DNA of 50,235 nucleotides from Pseudomonas sp. (lineage in GTDB: Bacteria > Pseudomonadota > Gammaproteobacteria > Pseudomonadales > Pseudomonadaceae). The notes under the pieces were generated by a model. It made no database searches. It was not told the origin of the DNA and was given only the letters and a program-made list of their open reading frames with translations. Below, in pieces: positions 16,309 to 26,325 of the stretch (within the stretch, counting starts at the first letter, position 1; every line of letters begins with the position of its first letter). Location of the stretch: positions 1-50,235 of the forward strand of contig NZ_JAUXXP010000024.1 in NCBI RefSeq assembly GCF_030684895.1, read 5' to 3'. The translations under genes and the position numbers were made by a program.

Positions 16309-18309
16309 TTAGAGCAGCCGACGGCCGTCATCTCGGGTAATGATCACGGTGGCCGAGCGCGGACGCTGAGCGGGGCCATCGGGCCAGGTGCTGAGCAGGT
16401 TAGTCGCCGTGGAGCCTTCTCCCGGGTGCTGGATATTGACGAACAGGGTGCGGAAGTCCGGGGTCGCGGTGATGCCGGTCACTTCGGCGCCAATGGGGCT
16501 CACCAGAAACCGTTTCAACTCACCGGTGCGCGGCTCGGCAACCAGCATCTGGTTATTGCCGAACGGGCCGCTGCTCAATTGGCTGCCGCTCATGTCGGTC
16601 TGAATCCACAGCCGGCCTTCTTCGTCGAACCACAGCCCGTCTGGGCTGGCCAGGCGGTTATCGGCCGTCAGCGGTTGGCCATTCGGGCCGATGCTATCGG
16701 TCTCCGGCCCAGCCAGCATAAACAGGCTCCAGGCAAACTGGCGGCCGGCGTAATCCTTGCTCAGCTCACGCCAGCGGATGATGTGGCCGAACGCGTTGGC
16801 TGGACGCGGGTTGGCAGCATCAGTGCTGGTCCGGGCACTGTTGTTGGTCAGGGTGAAGTACACCTCGCCGTTGTCCGGATTGACCGCACCCCATTCCGGC
16901 CGGTCCATCTTGGTCGCGCCGACCACGTCAGCGGCCAGACGGGTATTGATCAACACTTCGCCTTGGTCAGCAAAGCTCACGCCAGCGGCCTTGCAGGCTT
17001 TTTGGAACTTCTTGTCGCTGATATCCAGCGCCAGCCATTCACCCTTGCCGCTGCTATCAAAGCGCGCGACATACAGCGTGCCTTCGTCGAGCAGCCGGCC
17101 ATTGCTGCGCCCTGGCCGGTATTTGTCGCGGCTGACGTATTTGTAGATGTACTCGTTCTGCGAATCGTCGCCGGAGTAGCACACCACCGGACGGCCGGAT
17201 TTTACCGGGGCGAACACCAGGCCTTCGTGGGCGAAGCGGCCGAGGGCCGTACGCTTGACCGGGACGGACTCCGGTGCGAACGGGTCGATTTCGACGATCC
17301 AGCCAAAGTGATTGGGCTCGTTGCGATAGTCCGCGCTGGCAGTGGTGGTGGTACGCGTGGCATCGAAACGCTCGAACTCATCACCCTTGAGATGATCCCA
17401 GCCATAGCGGCTGCTGCTGCGCAGGCCATAGCGGCTCAGCTCGCGCGGCAGGTCGCTATCGCGGCTGGCAAAGTAGCCGGCCCAGTTCTCTTCGCAGGTC
17501 AGGTAGGTACCCCATGGCGTGAAACCGTGGGAGCAATTGTTCAGGGTGCCGCGAGTGGCCGTGCCTTTCGGGCTATAGCGGGTTTTCAACAACACATGAC
17601 CGCGCGCCGGACCGCTGATCTGCATGGGGGTGGCACCGGTAATCCGGCGGTTTCTGGCGCTCGGCAATACCGCCCACTCGCCATTCAGGCCGCGGCGAAC
17701 TTCCACCACAGAAACGCCGTGGGCGTTGATTTCCTTGCGCACTTCTTCGGCGCTGCTGCGTTTACCGGCCACCAGCGTCGGACCGTTGGGGTGCAGCAGC
17801 GGCGCGTCGATGTATTCGTGGTTGAGCACCAGCAAGCCGTGATCGCTTTTCTTGCCGCCGCGCTGCGCGTCAATCGGGAAGAAATGCATGCCGTCATGGT
17901 GCATGCCCAGTTGCTCGGCCTGATCCTGAGCGCTGTTGCTGCCATCGCTCAGGTACGCCGGGTAGTTGCCGGTTATCGGCGTGCCCCAGGGGATAAAGGG
18001 CGTGGCGCGGTAACCGCTCGGTACGCTGATGCTGTCTAAACGATTGGTCGCAATGGCCGTGAAGGGCAGTTTACTACGCGGTTTAAAACGTAGTTTTTCC
18101 AGGCCTTTGGCAGCGGGCTCTGCTGCAACCGCGGCGCCGGGCAGGGCGCTGCCGAGAAACGCCAGGGTACCGAGCGCGGCACCGGCGGCCAGCACTTGCC
18201 GACGGCCGACGCCGTCGATTATCTGAGTGATATGTGGGTTCTCGGACGCATTGCTGGGCAATTCATCGCCATTGCCGAACAGCACTGAGTTGTCATTATC
18301 GTGGCTCAT
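16309..18309 (-). CDS. phoX: PhoX-family alkaline phosphatase, Tat-exported
   Basis: A 666-residue PhoX (DUF839) phosphatase. The N terminus has a twin-arginine signal with Arg36-Arg37 in VGRRQVLAAGAALGTLAFLGSA and cleavage near AVA at 61-63. Family marks include TCEENWAGYF, VEIDPFAPESVPVKRTALGRF and HEGLVF, which supply ligands of the Ca2+/Fe3+ centre in P. fluorescens PhoX. It releases phosphate from organic esters in the periplasm or outside. The ATG at 18309 has AAGGAA five bases upstream; the longer frame lacks a site. A Pho box 49 bases upstream predicts PhoB control. The gene is separated from aceA upstream by a strong terminator. Confidence 0.92.
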   Translation of the reverse strand: MSHDNDNSVLFGNGDELPSNASENPHITQIIDGVGRRQVLAAGAALGTLAFLGSALPGAAVAAEPAAKGLEKLRFKPRSKLPFTAIATNRLDSISVPSGYRATPFIPWGTPITGNYPAYLSDGSNSAQDQAEQLGMHHDGMHFFPIDAQRGGKKSDHGLLVLNHEYIDAPLLHPNGPTLVAGKRSSAEEVRKEINAHGVSVVEVRRGLNGEWAVLPSARNRRITGATPMQISGPARGHVLLKTRYSPKGTATRGTLNNCSHGFTPWGTYLTCEENWAGYFASRDSDLPRELSRYGLRSSSRYGWDHLKGDEFERFDATRTTTTASADYRNEPNHFGWIVEIDPFAPESVPVKRTALGRFAHEGLVFAPVKSGRPVVCYSGDDSQNEYIYKYVSRDKYRPGRSNGRLLDEGTLYVARFDSSGKGEWLALDISDKKFQKACKAAGVSFADQGEVLINTRLAADVVGATKMDRPEWGAVNPDNGEVYFTLTNNSARTSTDAANPRPANAFGHIIRWRELSKDYAGRQFAWSLFMLAGPETDSIGPNGQPLTADNRLASPDGLWFDEEGRLWIQTDMSGSQLSSGPFGNNQMLVAEPRTGELKRFLVSPIGAEVTGITATPDFRTLFVNIQHPGEGSTATNLLSTWPDGPAQRPRSATVIITRDDGRRLL

Positions 18310-18357
18310 GCAGGTTCCTTGGATTAATCGACGGGTGCCTGACGCTATCCAATGAAA

Positions 18358-18375
18358 TTGACGTAAACATGACAG
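18358..18375 (-). promoter_or_regulatory. Pho box upstream of phoX
   Basis: On the minus strand CTGTCAT-GTTT-ACGTCAA: the first half-site is a perfect match to CTGTCAT and the second keeps the GTCA core at the canonical 11-base period. It lies 49 bases before the phoX ATG, where PhoB would replace a -35. Confidence 0.7.
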
Positions 18376-18429
18376 CGCTTGTGCGAAAGCGCACAAAAGC
18401 AGAAAAAGGGGCAAGTTCTGGACAAAAAA

Positions 18430-18455
18430 AAATCCCAGCATTTCTGCTGGGATTT
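18430..18455 (-). terminator. Terminator of aceA
   Basis: Perfect stem AAATCCCAGCA / TGCTGGGATTT with a four-base loop, followed on the minus strand by an uninterrupted T run (A run at 18424-18432 on plus). It lies 50 bases past the aceA stop. Confidence 0.95.
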
Positions 18456-18504
18456 TCTTAACACCCTCAACCTTGATCGTGGCCTCGGTTGAGTGAGCCG
18501 GTTC

Positions 18505-20100
18505 TTAGCTGAACTGGTTCATGGTGTTGTCTTTACCGCCGGCTTTCAGGGCCGCTTCACCAGCGAAGTACTCTTTGTGAGCATCGCCGATGTCGGAACC
18601 GGACATGTTCTGGTGCTTAACGCAGGCGATACCTTGACGGATCTCCTGACGCTGAACGCCTTTCACGTAGGCCAGCATGCCTTGCTCTGCGAAGTAACCT
18701 TTGGCCAGGTTGTCGGTGGACAGCGCGGCGGTGTGGTAGGTCGGCAGAGTGATCAGGTGGTGGAAGATACCAGCCTGAGCGGAACCATCACGCTGGAAGG
18801 TACGGATCTTCTCGTCAGCAACCTGAGCCAGCTCGGTTTCGTCGTAGTCGACGCTCATCAGCTTGGTGCGGTCGTAGGCGGAAACGTCCTTGCCTTCGGC
18901 AACCATGGCGTCGAACACCTGCTGACGGAAGTTCAGGGTCCAGTTGAACGATGGGCTGTTGTTGTAAACCAGCTTGGCGTTCGGGATGGTTTTACGGATT
19001 TCGTTAACCATTTCTGCGATCTGGCCGACGTGTGGCTTCTCGGTTTCGATCCACAGCATGTCAGCGCCGTTCTGCAGCGAGGTGATGCTGTCCAGTACGC
19101 AGCGCGCTTCACCGGTGCCAGCACGGAACTGGAACAGGTTGGACGGCAGACGCTTAGGACGCAGCAGCTTGCCTTCGCGGTTCAGAACCACGTCGCCGTT
19201 CTTCAGGTCGGCTGGAGACACTTCTTCGCAATCGAGGAAGGAGTTGTACTGGTCGCCCAGGTCGCCCGGCTCGTTGGTAACAGCGATTTGCTTGGTCAGG
19301 CCAGCACCCAGGGAGTCGGTACGCGCAACGATCACGCCGTTGTCGATGCCCAGCTCGAGGAATGCGTAGCGAACAGCGTTGATCTTGGCCAGGAAGTCGG
19401 CGTGAGGAACGGTCACTTTACCGTCCTGGTGGCCGCACTGCTTCTCGTCGGAAACCTGGTTTTCGATCTGGATGCAGCAAGCACCCGCTTCGATCATCTT
19501 CTTGGCCAACAAGTAGGTGGCTTCAGGGTTCCCGAAACCAGCGTCGATGTCGGCGATGATTGGCACTACGTGAGTTTCGTAGTTGTCGATCTGGTTCTGC
19601 AGGTCAGCCGCTTTGGCGTTGTCGCCAGCAGCGCGGGCAGCGTCCAGCGCGGTGAACAGCAGGTCCAGCTCACGGGCATCAGCCTGGCGCAGGAAGGTGT
19701 AGAGCTCTTCGATCAGGCCGGAAACCGAGGTTTTCTCGTGCATGGACTGATCCGGCAGCGGACCGAAATCCGAACGCAGAGCAGCAACCATCCAGCCCGA
19801 CAGGTAGAGGTAGCGCTTGTTGGTGGTCTTCAGGTGCTTCTTGATCGAAATCAGCTTCTGCTGACCGATGAAACCATGCCAGCAGCCCAGGGACTGGGTG
19901 TAGACGGAGGAGTCAGCATCGTACTCAGCCATGTCTTTGCGCATGATGTCGGCAGTGTACTGAGCGATTTCCAGACCGGTTTTGAAGCGGTTCTGGGCGC
20001 GCATGCGGGCCACGGACTCAGGGTCGATAGCGCTCCAGCTGCTGCCTGCGGCGGCTTTAAGGGCGGCAACGGCTTTGATGTCGTTTTGATAAGCTGACAT
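18505..20100 (-). CDS. aceA: Isocitrate lyase
   Basis: A 531-residue isocitrate lyase, the length of the P. aeruginosa enzyme and longer than the E. coli type (434) by an inserted segment. It cleaves isocitrate to glyoxylate and succinate, the first step of the glyoxylate shunt needed on acetate and fatty acids. The catalytic cysteine is in KQCGH near residue 220; SPSFNWTLNF and the substrate-loop region are intact. The ATG at 20100 (MSAYQNDIK) has AAGGA six bases upstream. The same frame stays open 66 codons further without a ribosome site, so that extension was not used. A sigma-70 promoter and an RccR-type operator lie about 440 bases upstream, implying a leader of about 400 bases. Confidence 0.97.
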   Translation of the reverse strand: MSAYQNDIKAVAALKAAAGSSWSAIDPESVARMRAQNRFKTGLEIAQYTADIMRKDMAEYDADSSVYTQSLGCWHGFIGQQKLISIKKHLKTTNKRYLYLSGWMVAALRSDFGPLPDQSMHEKTSVSGLIEELYTFLRQADARELDLLFTALDAARAAGDNAKAADLQNQIDNYETHVVPIIADIDAGFGNPEATYLLAKKMIEAGACCIQIENQVSDEKQCGHQDGKVTVPHADFLAKINAVRYAFLELGIDNGVIVARTDSLGAGLTKQIAVTNEPGDLGDQYNSFLDCEEVSPADLKNGDVVLNREGKLLRPKRLPSNLFQFRAGTGEARCVLDSITSLQNGADMLWIETEKPHVGQIAEMVNEIRKTIPNAKLVYNNSPSFNWTLNFRQQVFDAMVAEGKDVSAYDRTKLMSVDYDETELAQVADEKIRTFQRDGSAQAGIFHHLITLPTYHTAALSTDNLAKGYFAEQGMLAYVKGVQRQEIRQGIACVKHQNMSGSDIGDAHKEYFAGEAALKAGGKDNTMNQFS

Positions 20101-20514
20101 GGTCAATCCTTCAAAGTATGTGTTTGGTTGAGCACCGACTTCCCCACTGAACACCAATGCTTTAACAGCAATGTTGCTGGTGGTTGTTGTAGCCAACTGC
20201 AGAACGCCGAGACATCGACTTGAGACGGAATTGATCCGGGAGGAGGGTGACGAGCTAAACAGTTCGCGGGCTTCAGCTGTTGCAAATGAGCGGGTCATTT
20301 GGCGTTTACCGGCAAAGATGCCGTTGGACGACTCAACGTGCTGTGCTTGCTGCGCGCTGTTGCTAAACGCTTCCCCGTCCCTCAGGACAACTTCGTTCCA
20401 GTCGCAATCTCATCGAACGGCCTTGTGGGCTTTACAACGCAAATCGGCTCGGACGGTAAGTTGGAGCGCGATTCGGAGGGCCTTTCAGCGCCTCTGATTA
20501 GCGGGAGCGGGGCC

Positions 20515-20543
20515 ATCATGCCTCTGCCAAAAGTGTTCGTCAA
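20515..20543 (-). promoter_or_regulatory. Sigma-70 promoter of aceA
   Basis: On the minus strand TTGACG (20538-20543), 17 bases, CATGAT (20515-20520). Transcription should start near 20508, about 400 bases before the aceA start codon. Confidence 0.65.
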
Positions 20544-20549
20544 TTATTT

Positions 20550-20576
20550 TGTAGTGCTTTTTGCATGACTACTACA
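20550..20576. promoter_or_regulatory. RccR-type operator, TGTAGT-N15-ACTACA
   Basis: TGTAGT at 20550-20555 and its inverted repeat ACTACA at 20571-20576 are separated by exactly 15 bases. RccR, the KDPG-responsive RpiR-family regulator of Pseudomonas, binds TGTAGT/ACTACA half-sites with several spacings and controls aceA among other genes; I recall 15 as one of the spacings. The site ends seven bases upstream of the -35 of the aceA promoter. Confidence 0.75.
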
Positions 20577-20700
20577 TAAATCCAGAAGCGACCGACAAGT
20601 CAGCTTTTGCCGCGCTATCCGGCGGTTTGCGGGGCTGGGCTGAGGCTTTGCGGTATTTGCTTTGCGGCGGCGACGTAGATCAGCCGATGAGCGGTTATCG

Positions 20701-20725
20701 GCACTGGGCCAGGGCGGCCCAGTGC
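20701..20725 (-). terminator. Hairpin after the secretin-like gene
   Basis: A 10-bp perfect stem GCACTGGGCC / GGCCCAGTGC with loop AGGGC lies 20 bases past the minus-strand stop at 20745. There is no T tract, so it may be a Rho-linked or RNA-stabilising hairpin. Confidence 0.5.
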
Positions 20726-20744
20726 GAGGGAGGGGCGGTGGGGT

Positions 20745-21554
20745 TTAATTCACTACATCGACTTTGACGCGCATGCTCATGTCTTCACGGCCCTGGGTCG
20801 AGCGGTGCTGCAGAAAGTCGCCTTGCTCGCCCTGGCTTTGCTCGCTGACGCCACCAATGCTGATCCATTCGCCCAGCCGCCCGCTGACCCGCGTATCGGT
20901 GCTTTGCACATCGATGGCGCCGGGTTGCGACTGGCTGAGACGATCACGATTGCTGCTGATATTGATATGCACCCGCTCACCGCTAAGGCTGGCGGTGACG
21001 TAGAAACCGCGGGTGACGTTGCGGTATTGCGTGTTGCTATAGGGCTGGCCATAGGCATCACGCCCGCGCGTGGTAAGCGGTACGCTCTGGCCGACCTGAA
21101 TCAGCGCCGGGTAGCCCTCGGTGGCCTGCACCTGCTGGGTGCCACCGCTGCGGCTGTCGGTACTGCGGCGGATAATACGCACCTGGTCGCGGCCATTGAT
21201 TTCGCCCTGACCGATCAGCACCTAGGCATCGCCCGCGCTGATAGTGCCATCTGCACGGTAGCCGCGGTCAGACTGAAAGCCCGACTCATTGGTGTCGACG
21301 CTGATCAGCAGGCGCCGTGGCTCGGTGTCGAGTTGCTGCAGCAGGGCGCGCACCTCGGCAATCTTCGCCGGTTCGGCATTGACGATCAGCTGGTTGCCAT
21401 AGGCGTTGACCTTGCCCTCATGGCCGAGCACCGATTGCACCACGCTGAGCACTTCATCAGCCGTGCGGAAATTCAGCGGAATCACTTCGGTAGCGGCGCT
21501 GAGGGACAGGCTACAACTAAACAGCGCGGCGGCGAGCAGGGCGCGAACCTTCAT
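20745..21554 (-). pseudogene. Secretin N-domain (NolW-like) exported protein, interrupted by an in-frame amber codon
   Basis: One frame runs from the ATG at 21554 to the stop at 20745, broken by a single TAG at 21222-21224. The N-terminal part (110 residues) has a signal peptide (LLAAALFSCSLSLSA) and a secretin short domain: VIPLNFRTADEVLSVVQSVL and NQLIVNAEPAKIAEVRALLQQLD. The frame then continues for about 157 codons (VLIGQGEINGRDQVRIIRRSTDS, then beta-rich repeats) with normal codon use. A CAG-to-TAG change (Gln) is the simplest explanation. Full length would be about 269 residues, without the pore-forming secretin C terminus. The start overlaps the upstream DUF7931 stop by four bases. A recent mutation, a read-through site or a sequencing error are all possible. 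Confidence 0.8.
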
Positions 21555-22192
21555 AGCAGAAAACTCCGTAAATCAGCGTCGGTGATGCTGGTATCCCAGG
21601 CTTGATCAAACTGCGCGCGGCGCTGGCGATTGCGGCCGGGGTCTTGGTACAGGGCATAGCCGCTGGCCTGGCCAACTTCCGGCAAGAGCAGCAAGCCGCG
21701 ATCATCGGCCAGCAGAAACGCCAGCGCCTCATTAGGGTAGTCCGGGTGCAGCTTGCGGATCTGCAGGTTGGAGGACAGCCGGCGCGAAAGGCTGAGCAGG
21801 CGGTGGCCTTCCTTGACTGCCCGGCTGGGGTCGCGCAGCAGAATACGCAGTTGATTGCGCGGGCTGGCCAGGAGAAAACGCGTACAGGCGTCTTGCACGC
21901 TGCTGTGGTGGTAGAGCCAGGGCTCCAGGTCGTGACTGTAGATGCACAGGCTGCGTTGCGCTTGCTGCAACAGCGCCAGTGCATGGGCGCGGGCCTGTTC
22001 GGGCTGGCTGAAGCGTTCCAGCGTTGCATGCGCGCCGAGGATAAACGGCGCTGGCTCCGCCCGTGGGCTGTCCGGGCTGGGGCTGCCCGGGTTGTGCACA
22101 GCAAAACGCCCCGGTGACTGAAACTCGATGGCGGGAAGCTCTATGGGCTCCAGCGGCTCGGCAGGGTCACTCGGGGCGTTTTCGTCGTTCAT
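21551..22192 (-). CDS. DUF7931 domain protein (phospholipase-D-like fold)
   Basis: A 213-residue cytoplasmic protein. The first 50 residues are Pro-rich and probably disordered; the rest (about 55-213) is the DUF7931 domain, with RSLCIYSHDLEPWLYHHSSVQDACTRFLLASPRNQLRILLRDP resembling one half of a phospholipase-D fold but without an HKD catalytic motif. The function is unknown. It is the third gene of a minus-strand operon (ycfD-GNAT-DUF7931-secretin-like): GAGG precedes its ATG by five bases, eight bases follow the GNAT stop, and it overlaps the secretin-like gene by four bases. Confidence 0.8.
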   Translation of the reverse strand: MNDENAPSDPAEPLEPIELPAIEFQSPGRFAVHNPGSPSPDSPRAEPAPFILGAHATLERFSQPEQARAHALALLQQAQRSLCIYSHDLEPWLYHHSSVQDACTRFLLASPRNQLRILLRDPSRAVKEGHRLLSLSRRLSSNLQIRKLHPDYPNEALAFLLADDRGLLLLPEVGQASGYALYQDPGRNRQRRAQFDQAWDTSITDADLRSFLL

Positions 22193-22200
22193 CTTGGCCT

Positions 22201-22626
22201 CTAGGCGCTATGACGCACCATGTCCACGTGGGGGATGCCGGCGTCGAGGTATTCCCCGCTGACGATGGCAAACCCGAGCTTTTCATAGAAGGCAGTGGCG
22301 TGCACCTGGGCGCTGAGCATTTGTTGCGTCAGGCCGCGCTTTTCCGCTTCGGCGATCACCGCCTGAATCAGCGCTACACCCACGTTCAGACCGCGCCAGT
22401 CCTTGAGTACCGAGACCCGGCCGATATGCCCGTCGGGCAACAGGCGTGCGGTACCTATCGGGTAGTCGCCTTCGAGGGCGAGAAAATGCACGGCATCGGC
22501 GTCTTCGGCATCCCATTCGAGCTCTGGCGGCACCGCTTGTTCCGCGATAAACACGGTTTCGCGAATGCGCCGCAGGTCAGCGTTGTCCTTCTGCCAGTCG
22601 GCCAGACGAACCTGTATCTCACTCAT
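22201..22626 (-). CDS. GNAT-family N-acetyltransferase
   Basis: A 141-residue GNAT enzyme. The acetyl-CoA binding region is visible as IGRVSVLKDWRGLNVGVALIQAVIAEAEKRG (motif A, with the R-x-x-G-x-G/A loop degenerate to RGLNVG), and the C-terminal AFYEKLGFAIVSGEYLDAGIPH is the usual motif B. It transfers acetyl from acetyl-CoA to an amine; the substrate is not predictable. The ATG at 22626 overlaps the upstream ycfD stop by eight bases, so translation is coupled. The longer frame reaching 22725 lies inside ycfD and was discarded. Confidence 0.88.
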   Translation of the reverse strand: MSEIQVRLADWQKDNADLRRIRETVFIAEQAVPPELEWDAEDADAVHFLALEGDYPIGTARLLPDGHIGRVSVLKDWRGLNVGVALIQAVIAEAEKRGLTQQMLSAQVHATAFYEKLGFAIVSGEYLDAGIPHVDMVRHSA

Positions 22627-23785
22627 CAGCAAACTCCAGGCTGCCTTGTTTGACCAGTTCAACCAACAGGTTACGCCCTTCGTCATCGGCGAGCCACGCG
22701 CCGAGGTTTTCGATATGCAGGGCATCGGCCGCGCAGACCAGTTTCAGCAGCTCACGCAGATTGGCCGAGAGCAGACGGCTCTGGCCGCTGGCGAACAGCA
22801 CCAGGTCGTCGCCAACTTCCGACCAGGCCATGCGGGCGCTGGGGTTGCGGACCAGGATCGCGCCATTTTCCAGGCCGGCGAGGAAACCTTCTTCGTCGAT
22901 CTCGATGCCGGCAATCAGCTCTGGATACTTGGGTTCGGTCATAAACTGGCCGAACCAAGTCATCAGCAGCCGCTCATCGCTCATGTGTTCGGTGAGCAGG
23001 GCCTTGAGGCGATCCAGGGCGTCACGCTGGATCTGCGTCGGGTCGCTGGTCGGCTGCGCGTCAGCGTCGCTGTAGCGCTCTTCATCAGGCAGGAACTGGC
23101 CGAGAAAATCGGTGAAATGGGTGAGAACTTCAGCGGCGCTTGGCGCACGGAAGCCTACGGAATACGTCATACAGTCATCCTCAGCGGTACCACAGTGGGC
23201 CAGAAGCGGCGGCAGGTAGAGCATGTCGCCGGGTTCCAGAACCCATTCTTCAGTTTTAACGAATTCAGCAAGGATCTTCAGATCCGCGTGTTGCAGCGTC
23301 GGGCTGTCGGAATCGCAAATCTGACCGACCTGCCAGCGGCGCTTGCCGTACCCCTGCAGGAGGAACACATCGTAGTTGTCGAAGTGCGGGCCCACGCCGC
23401 CACCCGGCACGGCGAAGCTGACCATCACGTCATCGATGCGCCACTTGGGCAGAAATTTGAACGCTTCCAGCAGTTCAGCCACTTCCGGAACAAACTGGTC
23501 GACCGCCTGCACCAGCAGGGTCCAGTCGCGCTCGGGCAGCTCGGCAAAGGCGTCTTCGGCAAACGGGCCGCGGCGCAGCTCCCAGGGGCGCTCGCCGTGC
23601 TCGATGACCAGACGCGATTCAATTTCTTCTTCCAGCGCCAGGCCGGCCAGCTCGTCGGGGGAAATAGGGCTCTCAAAACCGGGGATGGCCTGGCGTACCA
23701 GCAGGGGTTTCTTCTGCCAGTAGTCACGCATGAACTCGCGAGCAGTAAGGCCACCCAACAGTTGCAGCGGAGTATCAGGATTCAT
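22619..23785 (-). CDS. roxA: Ribosomal protein L16 arginine hydroxylase (cupin 4 family)
   Basis: A 388-residue JmjC/cupin oxygenase of the YcfD/RoxA type, a 2-oxoglutarate- and Fe(II)-dependent enzyme that hydroxylates an arginine of ribosomal protein L16. The iron triad is visible as HFD in GVGPHFDNYDVFLLQG with the distal histidine in LPPLLAHCGTAEDD; KRRW follows the HxD as in the family. Length is near that of E. coli YcfD (373). It opens a four-gene operon with GNAT, DUF7931 and the secretin-like gene. It lies downstream of purB and is separated from it by a terminator. Confidence 0.92.
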   Translation of the reverse strand: MNPDTPLQLLGGLTAREFMRDYWQKKPLLVRQAIPGFESPISPDELAGLALEEEIESRLVIEHGERPWELRRGPFAEDAFAELPERDWTLLVQAVDQFVPEVAELLEAFKFLPKWRIDDVMVSFAVPGGGVGPHFDNYDVFLLQGYGKRRWQVGQICDSDSPTLQHADLKILAEFVKTEEWVLEPGDMLYLPPLLAHCGTAEDDCMTYSVGFRAPSAAEVLTHFTDFLGQFLPDEERYSDADAQPTSDPTQIQRDALDRLKALLTEHMSDERLLMTWFGQFMTEPKYPELIAGIEIDEEGFLAGLENGAILVRNPSARMAWSEVGDDLVLFASGQSRLLSANLRELLKLVCAADALHIENLGAWLADDEGRNLLVELVKQGSLEFADE

Positions 23786-23824
23786 CGCTAAGCCCTTGAA
23801 GTCAGTAAATACCCATAAATAAAA

Positions 23825-23845
23825 ACGCCCGGCGCAGCCGGGCGT
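23825..23845 (-). terminator. Terminator of purB
   Basis: Stem ACGCCCGGC / GCCGGGCGT with loop GCA, then TTTTTATTTAT on the minus strand. It lies 18 bases past the purB stop. Confidence 0.9.
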
Positions 23846-23863
23846 CTGGGAGGCTGTTGCCGG

Positions 23864-25394
<1,531 letters not shown>

Positions 25395-25462
25395 AGCCTC
25401 TGTTGAAAAGGGCGCGTATCATACATGAAATCGGCCGCTGAATCGCGATTGGCTGCGACCGT

Positions 25463-26323
25463 TCAGCCGCGTTTGCTTCGAGCAATCGATAGCAGGCTGG
25501 CGCTGAAAATCAGCGCCGCACCGATCAACGAGGTCAGGTCCGGGGTTTCACCCCAGCGCAGCCAGGCGATCAGCCCGGCAAATACAATCGCCAGGTAGGC
25601 AAAGGGGCCGATCAGCCCCGGCGATGCCAGGCTGTAGGCTTTGGACATGACGATCTGGCTGGCGGTGGCCAGCAGGCCGATCACCAGCAGCAACCCAAGA
25701 TCATGCTGGGTCATCGGCTGCCAGGCCCAGGTCAGTGGGATGGCTGAGAGCAGGGCGCTGAACAGGGAGAAATAGAACACGATGCGATGCGCAGGCTCGG
25801 TGTCGCTCATCTCGCGAATCGATACAAAGGCAAACGCGGCCAGCACGCTGGCGGCCAGGCCGATCAATGCATGACTGTCGAGCAGCGCAGCCGACGGCTT
25901 GGCCACCAGCAGTACGCCAATCAGGCCCACCACGGTGGTCAGCAGCATGCGCTTGCTCAGCGGCTCCTTGAGCCACCACCAGGCAATCAGCGGAGTAAAC
26001 AGCGGCGCTGAATAGGTGAACAGCATGGCGTCGGCCAGCGGCAGGTGGGCAATGGCGTAGAAGAAGCAGTACATCGCCGCCAGGCCGTAGGTGGTGCGCC
26101 ACAGATGGGATTTCAACCGCGTGGTTTTCAGCGGGCGCAGGCCTTTGAACAAAATCAGCGGCAGAAAGAACAGCACGCCGACCAGGTTGCGCAAGAACAC
26201 CACGGACTCGTTGTTGACGCTGACCGACACCTCGCGAATACCAACGCCCATCAGGGAAAACAGCAAGGCCGACAGCGCAAGCAGGGCGGCACCCTGAACG
26301 GGTTTGACCGAGCGGGTGCCCAT
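25463..26323 (-). CDS. EamA-family (DMT superfamily) transporter
   Basis: A 286-residue inner-membrane protein with ten hydrophobic segments in two five-helix EamA repeats (first SALLFSLMGVGIREVSVSV...; second beginning ALIGLAASVLAAFAFVSIREM). Such carriers export metabolites or take up small solutes; the substrate is unknown. The ATG at 26323 follows the hflD stop by two bases (TGAACATG) and gives the normal DMT length; the longer frame runs inside hflD. The ribosome site is weak, suggesting translation coupled to hflD. It is the last gene of the Nudix-mnmA-hflD-EamA run. Confidence 0.9.
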   Translation of the reverse strand: MGTRSVKPVQGAALLALSALLFSLMGVGIREVSVSVNNESVVFLRNLVGVLFFLPLILFKGLRPLKTTRLKSHLWRTTYGLAAMYCFFYAIAHLPLADAMLFTYSAPLFTPLIAWWWLKEPLSKRMLLTTVVGLIGVLLVAKPSAALLDSHALIGLAASVLAAFAFVSIREMSDTEPAHRIVFYFSLFSALLSAIPLTWAWQPMTQHDLGLLLVIGLLATASQIVMSKAYSLASPGLIGPFAYLAIVFAGLIAWLRWGETPDLTSLIGAALIFSASLLSIARSKRG

Positions 26324-26325
26324 GT

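Larger units (their letters stand above)
20101..20744. other. Intergenic region of 644 bp upstream of aceA
   Basis: It contains the aceA promoter (20515-20543), an RccR-type operator (20550-20576) and a hairpin at 20701-20725. The 400 bases between promoter and aceA hold no recognised gene. An 89-codon plus-strand frame (20299-20568) starts on TTG without a ribosome site and was rejected. No riboswitch class was recognised in the leader. Confidence 0.6.

Noticed and set aside
15916..18039. A 707-codon plus-strand open frame opposite phoX
   Set aside because: It mirrors the phoX codons, has no family resemblance or ribosome site, and is typical of antisense frames in G/C-rich genes.
18493..20097. 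A 534-codon plus-strand open frame opposite aceA
   Set aside because: Antisense shadow of a highly biased gene; composition is Val/Gly/Gln-rich nonsense without domains.
20101..20298. A 66-residue N-terminal extension of isocitrate lyase in the same frame
   Set aside because: No ribosome site at 20298, no resemblance to known AceA, and the inner ATG at 20100 has a good site and gives the family length.
20299..20568. An 89-codon plus-strand frame in the aceA leader
   Set aside because: It starts on TTG without a ribosome site and overlaps the aceA promoter and operator.
21222..21224. The TAG in the secretin-like gene as pyrrolysine or another recoding site
   Set aside because: Pseudomonads have no known pyrrolysine system and no stem or context near the codon suggests recoding; mutation or base error is simpler.
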